A stretch of DNA of 13,852 nt, from assembly GCA_003167475.1 (NCBI GenBank), contig PMTB01000216.1, positions 5,432 to 19,283 on the forward strand, in the 5' to 3' direction. Positions 1 to 7,876 of the stretch are shown here, in pieces. The translations under genes were made by a program, and so were the position numbers. The number at the start of each line of letters is the position of its first letter. Position 1 is the stretch's first letter. The notes below the pieces were generated by a model. It did no database searches. It was given only the letters and a program-made list of their open reading frames with translations, and was not told where the DNA came from. The DNA comes from a candidate division FCPU426 bacterium. GTDB taxonomy: Bacteria > Oederibacteriota > PGYV01 > Palsa-1178.

Positions 1-818
1 TTTCCGAGAATATCAAAAACGGCAAAAAGGCGCAGGTACAGCTCATAGTAGACGGGTCAGACTCAAACAGCGCTGGCATATCCATGACAAGGGCAGTGCT
101 TATTATCAACGGTTTTTCGTCGGAAATATTCGCCAAAAAAATGACGCAGATGAAGAATGTCGTGGGCACTCTGCCTTCGGTGGTCATGGAGGACAGGATC
201 TGGTATAACCCGGAGCTTAAAAGCGCGAATACCATGGTACCGGGCGTCATAGCCATGATAGTGACCATAGTGACCCTGGTCATCACGGCGCTTTCCCTTG
301 TCAGGGAAAAGGAGTCCGGGAACATAGAACAGATGCTTGTGACCCCGGTCAAACCGTGGCAGATAATAGCGGGCAAGATCATTCCTTACATATTCCTGGC
401 TTTGGTTGATATAATACTGATAATAATAGTGTCATTGATAGTTTTCCGGATAGATTTTGCCGGCAATTACTTCCTGCTTTTGGGGCTTTCCCTGATAATG
501 ATAATCACCAACCTGGGGATTGGAATACTAATATCGACGATATCAGCCACCCAGCAGCAGGCAATGCTCACATCCATATTTTTTATGATGCCGAATATAC
601 TGCTGTCCGGATTTATATTCCCGATCAAGAACATGCCCCTGGTGCTCCAGTGGCTCACATACCTGATACCCATGAGGTATTACCTGGTAATTGTCAGGGG
701 AATATTCCTAAAGGGTCTGGGCTTTATGGAACTGCTTCCGCAGACAGCGGCGCTTGTCATATACGGCGTGATCGTTTTTACCATAGCGGTGAGGGAGTTT
801 AAAAAGACCGTGGGTTAA
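1..818 (+). CDS. ABC-2 type transporter permease, 5'-truncated by the window edge
   Basis: This is the C-terminal part of an inner-membrane permease of the ABC-2 (YbhR/YbhS/YhhJ-like) exporter family, which works with an ATP-binding subunit to export drugs or other hydrophobic substrates. The frame is open from base 3, and the upstream residues (VQLIVDGSDSN) fit the extracytoplasmic loop of this family, so the ATG at 84 is an internal Met. The family segment REKESGNIEQMLVTPVKPWQ, between the first two visible membrane spans, is the coupling region. About five hydrophobic spans follow, with a short conserved stretch (FIFPIKNMP) before the last part. The protein ends at TAA 816-818. The substrate cannot be inferred. 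The partner ATPase and membrane-fusion genes would be expected upstream, outside the window. Confidence 0.9.
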   Translation, partial: SENIKNGKKAQVQLIVDGSDSNSAGISMTRAVLIINGFSSEIFAKKMTQMKNVVGTLPSVVMEDRIWYNPELKSANTMVPGVIAMIVTIVTLVITALSLVREKESGNIEQMLVTPVKPWQIIAGKIIPYIFLALVDIILIIIVSLIVFRIDFAGNYFLLLGLSLIMIITNLGIGILISTISATQQQAMLTSIFFMMPNILLSGFIFPIKNMPLVLQWLTYLIPMRYYLVIVRGIFLKGLGFMELLPQTAALVIYGVIVFTIAVREFKKTVG

Positions 819-910
819 TGAGGTTATTAACGCCGCGTTTGCGGGTGATGCGCTGAGCCCCAACGCGATATAAAACAGTTACAGAAACGCAAAACAACTA
901 TTTTAACTGC

Positions 911-939
911 TTGAAAACCTGAAAAATTTCTATTATAAT
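911..939 (+). promoter_or_regulatory. sigma-70 type promoter for the TPR protein gene
   Basis: TTGAAA (911-916) and TATAAT (934-939) are separated by 17 bases, which is close to the ideal housekeeping promoter. The predicted start of transcription is near 946, about 30 bases before the ATG at 977. The rest of the 819-976 gap holds only a small CCGC/GCGG hairpin and no other clear signal. Confidence 0.7.
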
Positions 940-976
940 TATCCCGTAGTCCAAAATCCTATAGAACGGTGATGTC

Positions 977-1813
977 ATGAAAATCATGAAACTTATAACA
1001 GCTTCCATAATGTTATGCCTGCTTGGTTCCTTTGCGTCCGCTGAAAACCCGTTCAAGGAAGGCAACAAAAGTTACATAAGCGGTGATTACCAGAGGGCCC
1101 TTGATGAATATTCGATATTCATAAAGGATAAACCTGATTTTTTTGAGGGGTATTACAACGCGGGGAACGCCATGTTCCGGCAGGAACTCTATGAAGACGC
1201 CCTTAAGATGTACAAAAAATCCCTTGAACTCAACCCAAAAGATGAAGATACGAAGATAAACATAGAGGTAACACAGGAAAAGCTGAAAGAAAAGGAAAAG
1301 AACAAGGACAAGAAAGACAATAAGAAGGACAATAAGGATAAAAAGGACAAAAAAGACGGCAAAGACAATAAAGATTCCAAAGGTGGAAAAGACAATAAGC
1401 AGGATAAAGGCAGCCAGGGAAAAAACGGACAGGACCAGCAGGGCCAGGGAAATAAATCGCAGGATCAAAAAGGACAGCAGGGAAAAAACAAGCAGCCCGG
1501 GAAGGACCAGCCGGGCGGCGGCGCAGGGCAGGGCCAGCAGCAAAAACCCTCCGACAAAGCCGACGCGCAGAAACAGACCGGCATGTCGGCTGACGAGGTG
1601 CAGGCCCTGATGAACATGATGCAGAAATCGGAAAAAGATTACAAGAATTATTTCGGGAAACAGTACAGGCACAAACAGAACCAGAATGATTTCCCGAACG
1701 TTTATAATATGACTCCCGAAGAGATACACGATTACATGCTCAGGCAGATGATGGAGCCGGACAACCTGCAGCAGGCCCCGCCAAAAGGCGATGATAAGGA
1801 GAAGGACTGGTAA
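977..1813 (+). CDS. Secreted TPR protein with charged and Gln/Gly-rich low-complexity region (Bat-operon-like)
   Basis: The 278-residue product has an N-terminal signal peptide (residues 1-22, likely cut after ASA). About two TPR helical pairs follow (roughly 26-100, e.g. EGYYNAGNAMFRQELYEDAL). Next come a Lys/Asp/Asn-rich stretch (about 105-150) and a Gln/Gly/Lys-rich stretch (about 150-195). The C-terminal segment is conserved-looking and opens with MSADEVQALMNMMQKSEKDY. TPR plus low complexity plus a C-terminal helix of this kind recalls the TPR proteins of Bat (VWA-domain, aerotolerance) operons, but no VWA or MoxR gene is in the window. GGTGAT at 967-972 matches the 16S tail and supports this start. 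The role is probably protein-protein scaffolding in the periplasm (inference). The low-complexity DNA makes a long false ORF on the opposite strand. Confidence 0.85.
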   Translation: MKIMKLITASIMLCLLGSFASAENPFKEGNKSYISGDYQRALDEYSIFIKDKPDFFEGYYNAGNAMFRQELYEDALKMYKKSLELNPKDEDTKINIEVTQEKLKEKEKNKDKKDNKKDNKDKKDKKDGKDNKDSKGGKDNKQDKGSQGKNGQDQQGQGNKSQDQKGQQGKNKQPGKDQPGGGAGQGQQQKPSDKADAQKQTGMSADEVQALMNMMQKSEKDYKNYFGKQYRHKQNQNDFPNVYNMTPEEIHDYMLRQMMEPDNLQQAPPKGDDKEKDW

Positions 1814-1820
1814 ATCTTTG

Positions 1821-1910
1821 ATTGTTCTTTGTTCTGTGTTCTCTGTTCTCTGTTCTATGTTCCAAAAACGGCGGTGAACATAGAATACAGAACAGAGAAC
1901 ACAGAACAAT
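1821..1910. repeat. Heptad-repeat inverted repeat (GTTC/GAAC arms)
   Basis: The left arm (1821-1862) is six heptads of the form NNNGTTC, with GTTC at 1824, 1831, 1838, 1845, 1852 and 1859. The right arm (1876-1910) is five heptads of the form GAACNNN, starting at 1876, 1883 (GAAT), 1890, 1897 and 1904. If the second left unit is skipped, the arms are reverse complements at 33 of 35 positions. The loop is 13 bases (1863-1875) and is C/G-rich. The element lies just after the TPR gene and ends 4 bases before the SD region of dinG. It could fold into a long stem acting as terminator or attenuator, or be a slippage-prone repeat. It belongs with the arrays at 12943 and 13281. Confidence 0.85.
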
Positions 1911-1927
1911 ACCCAAAAGGAGTTCTT

Positions 1928-3868
1928 TTGAAAAAGTATTTCACCGAAGACATCCCCGGACTCATAGACGACTACGAGGACCGGCCTGAGCAGCTTGAAA
2001 TGGCTTTGGCCGTGCAGTTGGCGCTGGAAAAAAACGACTGCCTCATAGTCGAAGCCGGAACAGGCGTGGGAAAAACACTTGCATACCTCATACCCATGGC
2101 AGAATATGCGCTTAACAACAAAAAAAGGGTGGTCATCTCCACCTATTCAAAGGCTTTGCAGAGCCAGATATACAAAAAAGACCTGCCCCTGGTGAACCAA
2201 ATATTCCCTGACCTTAAATATGAGATAATATTTGGAGCTGGAAATTATGTCTGCGCCCGGCGCATGAAGGAATTCAGGTCCAAAGGCTCGTTGTTCATAA
2301 ACGCTCTTGACGTGACCGACATGATGCATTTTATCAAGGAAGGCGAGGGCCTCCGCGAAAACACGAAGTTCCACATACCCAACGAGGTATGGCAGAATAT
2401 AAACAGGCAGAAACCGCTTTGCCAGGAGGAATCCTGCCCGCATTTCAAAAAATGTTATTATTTTTCCATAAGGCACAAACTCCGCAAGGCAAATATCATA
2501 GTGGTGAACCACCATCTGTTTTTTTCCGACCTGATGGTCAATAAGAAACTGCTGCCCGAATCTTCGGCTGTGGTCTTTGACGAGGCCCACAAGCTTGAGG
2601 ATACCATGCGGGACATGTTCTCCAGGCAGATATCTTTCTCCGGATACATGGAACTGCTCGAGGAACTGGAAGAGTTCCTGAAATATAAGAAAAAAACCAC
2701 AAAAAATGATTTCAGGGAAAGAAAAGCCGAAATCAAGGCCGCCAAACACGAGTTTGAGATGTTCATCAGCGACCTTCAGGCGGAACTGTCTCTCATAAAG
2801 ACCAAGACCGCGCTTTTGACGAAAAATTCGGCCGGAGTGAACTCCCATATAGATATCAGGTCCTCATTGGCCGGGCTTATATTCGAACTTAATGATACCA
2901 TTCGGGAAGAGGACGACAAGGGCAGGAAAAAATACACGGAATACCTCCTCCAGGCGGTAAATGAACAATCGGATGTAATGGATATGTGGCTGACGAGAAA
3001 AAGTTCATCCTATTTTTATTGGGCAGAGATAGGCTCTGACAGGGATACTGTGCTGTATGTCACGCCTTATGACCTGAAAAAAGATTTTGAGGAACACGTC
3101 AGGTTCAACTATGAATGCGTCGTATTCACCTCGGCCACATTGTCCGCCGGCGAGAATTTCAACTACGTGGTAAAGCAGTTCGGTCTTGAAGACGCCACCA
3201 CGGGGCTTTTAAAATCACCTTTTGATTACAAAAATAACGCGCTATTATACCTGGAAAAACAAATGCCCGTTCCGCAGTCGCCGGATTACAGGGAAAAACT
3301 CGTGGAGCGTGTGGAACAGATAATAACGATGACAGGCGGCGGGGTTTTTGTGCTTTTTACATCGCTGGACATGATGAAAAAAGTGCACAGGGAAATATCG
3401 GGAAAAGAGCATTCGATACCCATGCTTATCCAGGGGCAGGCTTCGCCAATGGAACTTGTGAAAGAATTCAAAAAAGAGCCGTCCATACTTTTTGCCACGT
3501 CCACATTCTGGCAGGGTATAGATATAAAGGGGGACGCGTTAAAATGCGTCATTATTACAAGGCTGCCCTTTGAGGTGCCCGAGCATCCCATGCAAAAAGC
3601 CATATACAACCACGTGACCGAGGAAGGCGGCAATGATTTCGCGGAGATAGCCCTGCCCCGCGCCATATTCATGCTCAAGCAGGGGTTTGGCAGGCTCATA
3701 CGCTCAAAGGACGATTACGGCGTGGTGGCCATACTGGACTCAAGGATAACCGGGAAAACATACGGCAAACTCTTCGTGAAATCGCTGCCCGAGGCGAAAG
3801 CCACGACGTATGTGGACGATATAGAGAAGTTCTTTAAAGGCAGGGTGGTAAAGCAGAGCATGTTTTAG
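1928..3868 (+). CDS. dinG: DinG/XPD-family ATP-dependent DNA helicase with Fe-S cluster
   Basis: This is a superfamily 2 helicase of the DinG/YoaA (XPD-like) type, a 5'-3' DNA helicase linked to repair of damaged or structured DNA. Visible motifs, numbered from the chosen start: RPEQ (19-22), Walker A EAGTGVGKT (42-50), four Cys that fit the Fe-S cluster (109, 165, 170, 176), DEAH (218-221), TSAT (401-404), and QGFGRLIR motif VI (585-592). I chose TTG 1928 because AAAAGGAG (1915-1922) sits 5 bases upstream and the family starts close to the Q-motif. The frame stays open upstream to an ATG at 1829, but that would translate the heptad repeat. The length of 646 residues is normal for DinG. There is no N-terminal exonuclease domain like that of Gram-positive DinG. 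No LexA box is recognised upstream. Confidence 0.93.
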   Translation: MKKYFTEDIPGLIDDYEDRPEQLEMALAVQLALEKNDCLIVEAGTGVGKTLAYLIPMAEYALNNKKRVVISTYSKALQSQIYKKDLPLVNQIFPDLKYEIIFGAGNYVCARRMKEFRSKGSLFINALDVTDMMHFIKEGEGLRENTKFHIPNEVWQNINRQKPLCQEESCPHFKKCYYFSIRHKLRKANIIVVNHHLFFSDLMVNKKLLPESSAVVFDEAHKLEDTMRDMFSRQISFSGYMELLEELEEFLKYKKKTTKNDFRERKAEIKAAKHEFEMFISDLQAELSLIKTKTALLTKNSAGVNSHIDIRSSLAGLIFELNDTIREEDDKGRKKYTEYLLQAVNEQSDVMDMWLTRKSSSYFYWAEIGSDRDTVLYVTPYDLKKDFEEHVRFNYECVVFTSATLSAGENFNYVVKQFGLEDATTGLLKSPFDYKNNALLYLEKQMPVPQSPDYREKLVERVEQIITMTGGGVFVLFTSLDMMKKVHREISGKEHSIPMLIQGQASPMELVKEFKKEPSILFATSTFWQGIDIKGDALKCVIITRLPFEVPEHPMQKAIYNHVTEEGGNDFAEIALPRAIFMLKQGFGRLIRSKDDYGVVAILDSRITGKTYGKLFVKSLPEAKATTYVDDIEKFFKGRVVKQSMF

Positions 3869-3880
3869 TTGTAAAACATA

Positions 3881-3966
3881 TTTAGATAGGGGGCTTGCCC
3901 CCTCTAAACTAGGATGGGTGCCAAAGGAAGGTCCCTCCGGGAGAGGGAGCAAGTCCCCTCCCTACA
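3881..3966. repeat. Inverted pair of REP-like palindromes
   Basis: There are two hairpins in opposite orientation. The first (3881-3908) has an inner stem AGGGGGC/GCCCCCT with loop TT, and an outer stem TTTAG/CTAAA. ATAG lies at its foot. The second (3939-3965) pairs GGGAGAGGGA with TCCCCTCCC (one bulged A) around loop GCAAG, and is followed by CTAC at 3962-3965. Read on the minus strand, that is a GTAG-headed element sharing CTTGC with the first. The layout matches REP doublets (REPINs), which are moved by RAYT transposases. No such transposase is present here. Confidence 0.6.
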
Positions 3967-3976
3967 GGTTTTTTTA
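3939..3976 (+). terminator. Possible rho-independent terminator after dinG
   Basis: The G+C-rich hairpin at 3939-3962 (9 bp with a bulged A, loop GCAAG) is followed after six bases by a run of seven or more T from 3969. The gap between stem and T-run is longer than usual, and the hairpin is also half of the REP-like pair, so the terminator role is tentative. It would separate dinG from the promoter at 3997. Confidence 0.4.
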
Positions 3977-3996
3977 TGTTATTTATAAAATCGAAT

Positions 3997-4024
3997 TTGT
4001 ATTATTTGGTGTAAATGTTATAAT
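3997..4024 (+). promoter_or_regulatory. sigma-70 type promoter of the hemerythrin operon
   Basis: TTGTAT (3997-4002) and a consensus TATAAT (4019-4024) are separated by 16 bases, inside an AT-rich stretch. Transcription would start near 4031, leaving a short leader that contains AAGGAGG at 4041-4047, six bases before the ATG at 4054. No other promoter is evident before 10609, so this may drive the whole seven-gene unit. Confidence 0.65.
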
Positions 4025-4053
4025 TCTGATACAAACATTTAAGGAGGTTTTAT

Positions 4054-4458
4054 ATGGAAAAAGTAAAATGGGAAAAAGCGCTTGCGACAGGCGTTGAAAT
4101 CATGGACAAACAGCACAAAATATTCCTGGAACTATGCGACAATCTAGACCAGTCGGTAAATATTGGAAGGGAAAAAAGCGAGATACTTTCCGACATAAAA
4201 TGCCTGGAAGATTATGCCAAAGACCACTTTGCCACGGAAAAGAAGATAATGGAAGCGGCGAAATACCCTGAAAAGCACGGTCATATAAAGCTTCATAAAT
4301 ATTTTATTGATGAGATGAAGATCGTGAAGGAAAAAGCCGCCGCCGGCGTGACCGGCGAAAAATTCGCGGCCCTTATAAAGGAAAAAATCACAGACTGGTT
4401 CGTGATCCATATCGATAAAACAGACAGAAAACTCGGGAAACACGTCAATTATAAATAA
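4054..4458 (+). CDS. Bacteriohemerythrin
   Basis: A 134-residue hemerythrin-fold protein that binds O2 at a non-heme di-iron site in the cytoplasm. It serves in oxygen storage, delivery or sensing. All seven expected ligands are present with classic spacing: His21 (in DKQH), His58 and Glu62 (HFATE), His77 and His81, His119 and Asp124. The N-terminal W6 and the GVEIMDKQH block are typical of single-domain bacteriohemerythrins. A strong SD (AAGGAGG, 4041-4047) fixes the start. It is the first gene of the run. Only 15 bases separate it from the MEMO-like gene. It carries no fused signalling domain. Confidence 0.95.
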   Translation: MEKVKWEKALATGVEIMDKQHKIFLELCDNLDQSVNIGREKSEILSDIKCLEDYAKDHFATEKKIMEAAKYPEKHGHIKLHKYFIDEMKIVKEKAAAGVTGEKFAALIKEKITDWFVIHIDKTDRKLGKHVNYK

Positions 4459-4473
4459 GATAACGGGGTGGTT

Positions 4474-5271
4474 ATGAGAAGGGAACCTGTGGTTGCGGGA
4501 GCATTTTACGATTCAAAACCTGACGCTCTGACCAGGCACATCGGCGAAATGACGGGAAAGCCCGTCAAAAAATCAAAAGCCCTCGGCATCATAGCCCCGC
4601 ACGCGGGTTATATGTACTCCGGGAAAGTGGCGGCGCAGGTATACGCGGCCGTCGAGATACCGAAAACCGTAATCATTCTCGGGCCCAACCATACCGGGCT
4701 TGGCGCGCGCGTATCCGTATATCCAGAAGGAACATGGGGAACCCCTCTCGGGGACGCGGTTATTAACGCGGAACTGGCTGAAAAAATATTGAAAAAATGC
4801 GCATTTGCCGAAAGGGACACGGCCGCGCACGAAAAGGAACATTCCATAGAAGTGCACCTGCCTTTCCTGCAGTACCATAAAAAAAGTTTTGATTTTGTGC
4901 CTATAGTCCTCGGCGAACCCGACCTGAAGATTTTAAGGGAACTCGGGAGCGTCCTGGCTCAGAGCGTTAAAGGAAAAGATATACTTCTGATCGCGTCGAC
5001 GGACCTGACGCATTATGAGGAGGCCGGGGCGGCGCGGGCCAAGGACGCCCTGGTGCTCTCCGCCATAGAAAACCTTGACCCGGAAAAGCTTTACTCGGAA
5101 ATAAGCGATCATGACATATCCATGTGCGGTTGGATGCCGGTATATACGCTCCTGCACGCGTGTAAAGAGCTCGGGGCAAAGCAAGGAAGGATAATAAAAT
5201 ACATGAATTCAGGCGATACCAGCGGGGATTACAGCGAGGTTGTGGGATACGGGGGGGCGGTCATCATATGA
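4474..5271 (+). CDS. amrB: MEMO-like protein (AmmeMemoRadiSam system protein B)
   Basis: A MEMO1/AmmeMemoRadiSam-B family protein, structurally related to class III extradiol dioxygenases (LigB fold) and proposed to bind iron or copper. Family blocks, numbered from ATG 4474: VVAGAFY (6-12), PHAGYMYSG (42-50), GPNHTG (70-75), EHSIEVHLPFLQ (122-133), STDLTHYE (175-182), then SMCG and NSGDTSGDYSEVVGY near the C-terminus. His43, His73 and His180 are likely metal-site residues by family analogy. In-frame GTG 4468 is an alternative start. I prefer ATG 4474 because it gives the usual short N-terminus and leaves GGGG at 4465-4468 as SD. The usual partners (AMMECR1 protein A and a radical SAM enzyme) are not in the window, so its exact function is uncertain. 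Its stop overlaps the next start (ATGA). Confidence 0.9.
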   Translation: MRREPVVAGAFYDSKPDALTRHIGEMTGKPVKKSKALGIIAPHAGYMYSGKVAAQVYAAVEIPKTVIILGPNHTGLGARVSVYPEGTWGTPLGDAVINAELAEKILKKCAFAERDTAAHEKEHSIEVHLPFLQYHKKSFDFVPIVLGEPDLKILRELGSVLAQSVKGKDILLIASTDLTHYEEAGAARAKDALVLSAIENLDPEKLYSEISDHDISMCGWMPVYTLLHACKELGAKQGRIIKYMNSGDTSGDYSEVVGYGGAVII

Positions 5272-6386
5272 AGGATTTTACCATGCTCTTTCCCGGACGG
5301 GTTTACTTCGGGAACGGGTGCCTGGACAGGCTAAAGGACGCCCCCATACGCGGAAGGCGCGGCCTCATAATAACAGGCAGGCATTCGGCGAAAAAATCAG
5401 GCCTGCTTGACAGGGTAAAAAAAATCCTCAAAGCAACCGGCAGGGAGATCTTTATTTATGACGACGTGGAACCCGAAGTGTCCGTGGAGACGGTGGACAA
5501 AGCCGCCGAACTGGCCAGGCGTTACAGGGCCGATTTTTTCATCGGATTGGGCGGCGGGTCGGCCATAGACTGCGCCAAGGCAGTGTCCGGGATATATAAG
5601 GACCGCTTAAGCGTGAAGGATTACCTGGACACTAAAACCCCGGTAAGGCGCGACAGCGGCTTTCTCATAGCCATACCCACCACCGCGGGGACGGGTTCCG
5701 AGTCCACAAAGAACGCGGTGCTCACATACACCGCAAAAAAAATAAAGATAAGCCTTCGCGGGGATTCCCTTGTGCCTTCCATGGCTATAATGGACCCGGA
5801 GCTCACATATTCCATGACGAAGGAGATAACGGCTTACACGGGTATGGACGCGCTCACCCACGCGGTAGAGTCGTATTTTTCCTCGAACGCGAATGAAATT
5901 ACGGAGCTGCTTTCCCTGAAGGCGGTTACCCTAATATTAGGGAGCATGTCGGCGGCGTATAAAAAGCCGCTGGACAAGGCGGCGAGGTATGACATGATGC
6001 TGGGAAGTTTTACTGCCGGCTTGAGTTTTGCCAACGCGGGGCTTGGGGCGGTCCACGGCATAGGTCATCCGGCCGGAGCGGTGCTTAAACTCCCGCACGG
6101 TTTGGTGAACGCCGTGCTGCTACCGCATGTGCTGGAATTCAATTCGGCCGCCATAGGCGCGCAGCTGATGCAATTCAGGAAAGCCACGGGTTTCGACCTG
6201 ATAAAAAAAATAAAGTCCCTCAATAAAAGCATGGGGATACCGGCGAGATTAACCGCGTCCTCAAAAGGCGGCGTTAAAAAAATAGAGGAAATAATGGAGC
6301 GCGTTGAGTACTCGGCTTCCATGTCGTATAATCCCGTAAAAATGGATGATAAAAGGGTCAGGCAAATCCTGAAAGGCGCGCTTTGA
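5268..6386 (+). CDS. Iron-containing alcohol dehydrogenase
   Basis: A 372-residue member of the group III iron-dependent alcohol dehydrogenases, which interconvert alcohols or diols and aldehydes with NAD(P)H. Visible features are the dinucleotide motif GGGSAIDCAK (95-104), the PTTAGTGSE block (137-145), and the full metal set Asp194, His198, His263 and His277. His267 also matches the HGxGHPxGA signature. The positions of the metal residues nearly coincide with those of E. coli FucO. The substrate cannot be told from sequence; phosphonate or propanediol-type dehydrogenases share this fold. It is translationally coupled to the upstream gene (4-base ATGA overlap) and the downstream gene (TGATG). 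Confidence 0.93.
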   Translation: MKDFTMLFPGRVYFGNGCLDRLKDAPIRGRRGLIITGRHSAKKSGLLDRVKKILKATGREIFIYDDVEPEVSVETVDKAAELARRYRADFFIGLGGGSAIDCAKAVSGIYKDRLSVKDYLDTKTPVRRDSGFLIAIPTTAGTGSESTKNAVLTYTAKKIKISLRGDSLVPSMAIMDPELTYSMTKEITAYTGMDALTHAVESYFSSNANEITELLSLKAVTLILGSMSAAYKKPLDKAARYDMMLGSFTAGLSFANAGLGAVHGIGHPAGAVLKLPHGLVNAVLLPHVLEFNSAAIGAQLMQFRKATGFDLIKKIKSLNKSMGIPARLTASSKGGVKKIEEIMERVEYSASMSYNPVKMDDKRVRQILKGAL

Positions 6387-7852
6387 TGGCGAAAAAAGAC
6401 GTGATAAAAAGGGTTGAGCTTATTTTTCTTTTTGTCCTGCTCGCATTTACCGCGATATTCCGCGCGCAGGTGACGGATATGCCGCTTGATAAGAACGAGG
6501 GCGCATATGCCTACGGGGCAGTCAGGATAAGCCAGGGAGCGGTCCCTTACAGGGATTTTTTTGAGCACAGGCCTCCCATGATACTGTATTTATACAGGGC
6601 CGCGTTTTCGGCTTTCGGGCAGACGGACCGGGCAGTGAGGTACTTTACTACGGTTTGCGCGGCGGCAGCAGCCATTTTGATCTATATACTCGCCAGGGTG
6701 GCCTGGCGGAGCGCTTTTATTGCCATGCTGGCCTCATTTTTCTACGTTATTTACCAGAACAGTTTTGCCCTGGGCGGTTTATGCGCGGATACGGCTGTTT
6801 TCGCGCAGCTGCCGGTGTTGATTTGCCTGCTGCTCGCCTGCGACAGGGACTCAAAGTACGAGTCCGTCAATTTTTGCGCGTCCGGTTTTTTTGCGGGGAT
6901 AGCCGTTTTAACCGACCTTATGACGGTATTTTTGGCGGCGGCGGTTGTGCTCTATGCGGCGGTATATGGAGGCAAAAACAGGATGAAAAACATTGCCTGG
7001 TTTTTTGCGGGCTGCATATCCGTGCCGATTGCCTCGGCAGCATGGGCCTTTTTCAACGGGGCGCAGAAACAGATGTTTGACGGGGTTTTCGGGTATAACT
7101 GGAAGGCTTTTGCGGCGGCACTGAAGGGCCCGCGTATTCCGGAAACAACCGGATACCTGGCGCTTTTTATATACGCGGATATCCTCCCGTGCGCGGCGTT
7201 CATCTACTCGGCGTGGGTGTTTTTTAAACGGAAGAAGGATGGGGTTAATTTCCTCCTGTTTTGCGCGGCAGTGTCGCTATGTACCGGTATATTGGCCGCT
7301 CCCGGGGCTTCCACGGAATATTATCTTGCGCTGATGCCGTTGGCGGCCCTTTTGAGCGCGCTGCTGGTCCGGGATATTTACGCCCTTATCTCTTCGGGGA
7401 CGGGGCCCAAAAAATATGCGCCTGTCATACTGGGGATGTTCCTGGTCCTGAATATCGCGGTTATATCCAAGGCAAATAACGCGGTAAGCGTCATAAGCGG
7501 GGGGGAATACACAAAGAAGATCTATTATGAGGAGCGCTCCATGGCGCGGGAAATTGCGGCGGACTCCTATGGCAAACCCAAAAAGGATAATTTTGTTTTT
7601 GCATGGCCGGATATGCCGGCCGTCTACTTTATGACAGGGGCAAAAGCCGCTTCCGTATACTCTTATTCATATCCGCTGGAAATTTTGAAGAACGACAAGC
7701 CTAAACTTATAGGCGCCCTGATAGACGGCAGGCCTTCATGGGCGATCATGCAGAAAGGCACGCACCAGTCCTATCAGGCCTTTTTGGACAATTATTACGC
7801 CAAGGAAGCCGAGACTAAGGACCTGGTGCTCTACAGGAACATACTTTTTTAA
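6386..7852 (+). CDS. GT-C family (GT39/ArnT-like) membrane glycosyltransferase
   Basis: A polytopic inner-membrane protein of 488 residues. The first loop has the GT-C/PMT pattern: DKNEGAYAYG (35-44), with D35 and E38 in the acidic positions used for catalysis in ArnT and PMT relatives. PYRDFFEHRPP (54-64) follows. Roughly ten hydrophobic spans come next, then a soluble C-terminal region (about 370-488). Such enzymes transfer a sugar from a polyprenyl-phosphate donor to a lipid or glycan on the outer face of the membrane. The acceptor is unknown here. ATG 6386 overlaps the preceding stop (TGATG). TTG 6383 is an in-frame alternative just one codon upstream. Confidence 0.82.
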   Translation: MAKKDVIKRVELIFLFVLLAFTAIFRAQVTDMPLDKNEGAYAYGAVRISQGAVPYRDFFEHRPPMILYLYRAAFSAFGQTDRAVRYFTTVCAAAAAILIYILARVAWRSAFIAMLASFFYVIYQNSFALGGLCADTAVFAQLPVLICLLLACDRDSKYESVNFCASGFFAGIAVLTDLMTVFLAAAVVLYAAVYGGKNRMKNIAWFFAGCISVPIASAAWAFFNGAQKQMFDGVFGYNWKAFAAALKGPRIPETTGYLALFIYADILPCAAFIYSAWVFFKRKKDGVNFLLFCAAVSLCTGILAAPGASTEYYLALMPLAALLSALLVRDIYALISSGTGPKKYAPVILGMFLVLNIAVISKANNAVSVISGGEYTKKIYYEERSMAREIAADSYGKPKKDNFVFAWPDMPAVYFMTGAKAASVYSYSYPLEILKNDKPKLIGALIDGRPSWAIMQKGTHQSYQAFLDNYYAKEAETKDLVLYRNILF

Positions 7853-7876
7853 AAAAATTAGAAAGCCGGAGGACCC

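Noticed and set aside
84..818. ATG at 84 as the true start of the ABC permease
   Set aside because: The frame is open to the window edge and the upstream residues fit the family, so the gene is truncated by the window.
1013..1909. Long minus-strand ORF opposite the TPR gene
   Set aside because: It is the complement of the Lys/Asp low-complexity run and heptad repeat. Its composition is biased hydrophobic, with no SD and no family pattern.
2147..2848. Minus-strand ORF of 233 codons inside dinG
   Set aside because: It is a shadow of the helicase frame, without SD or recognisable motifs.
6655..7080. Plus-strand ORF inside the first GT-C gene
   Set aside because: It lies fully within a well supported gene in another frame and has no family features.
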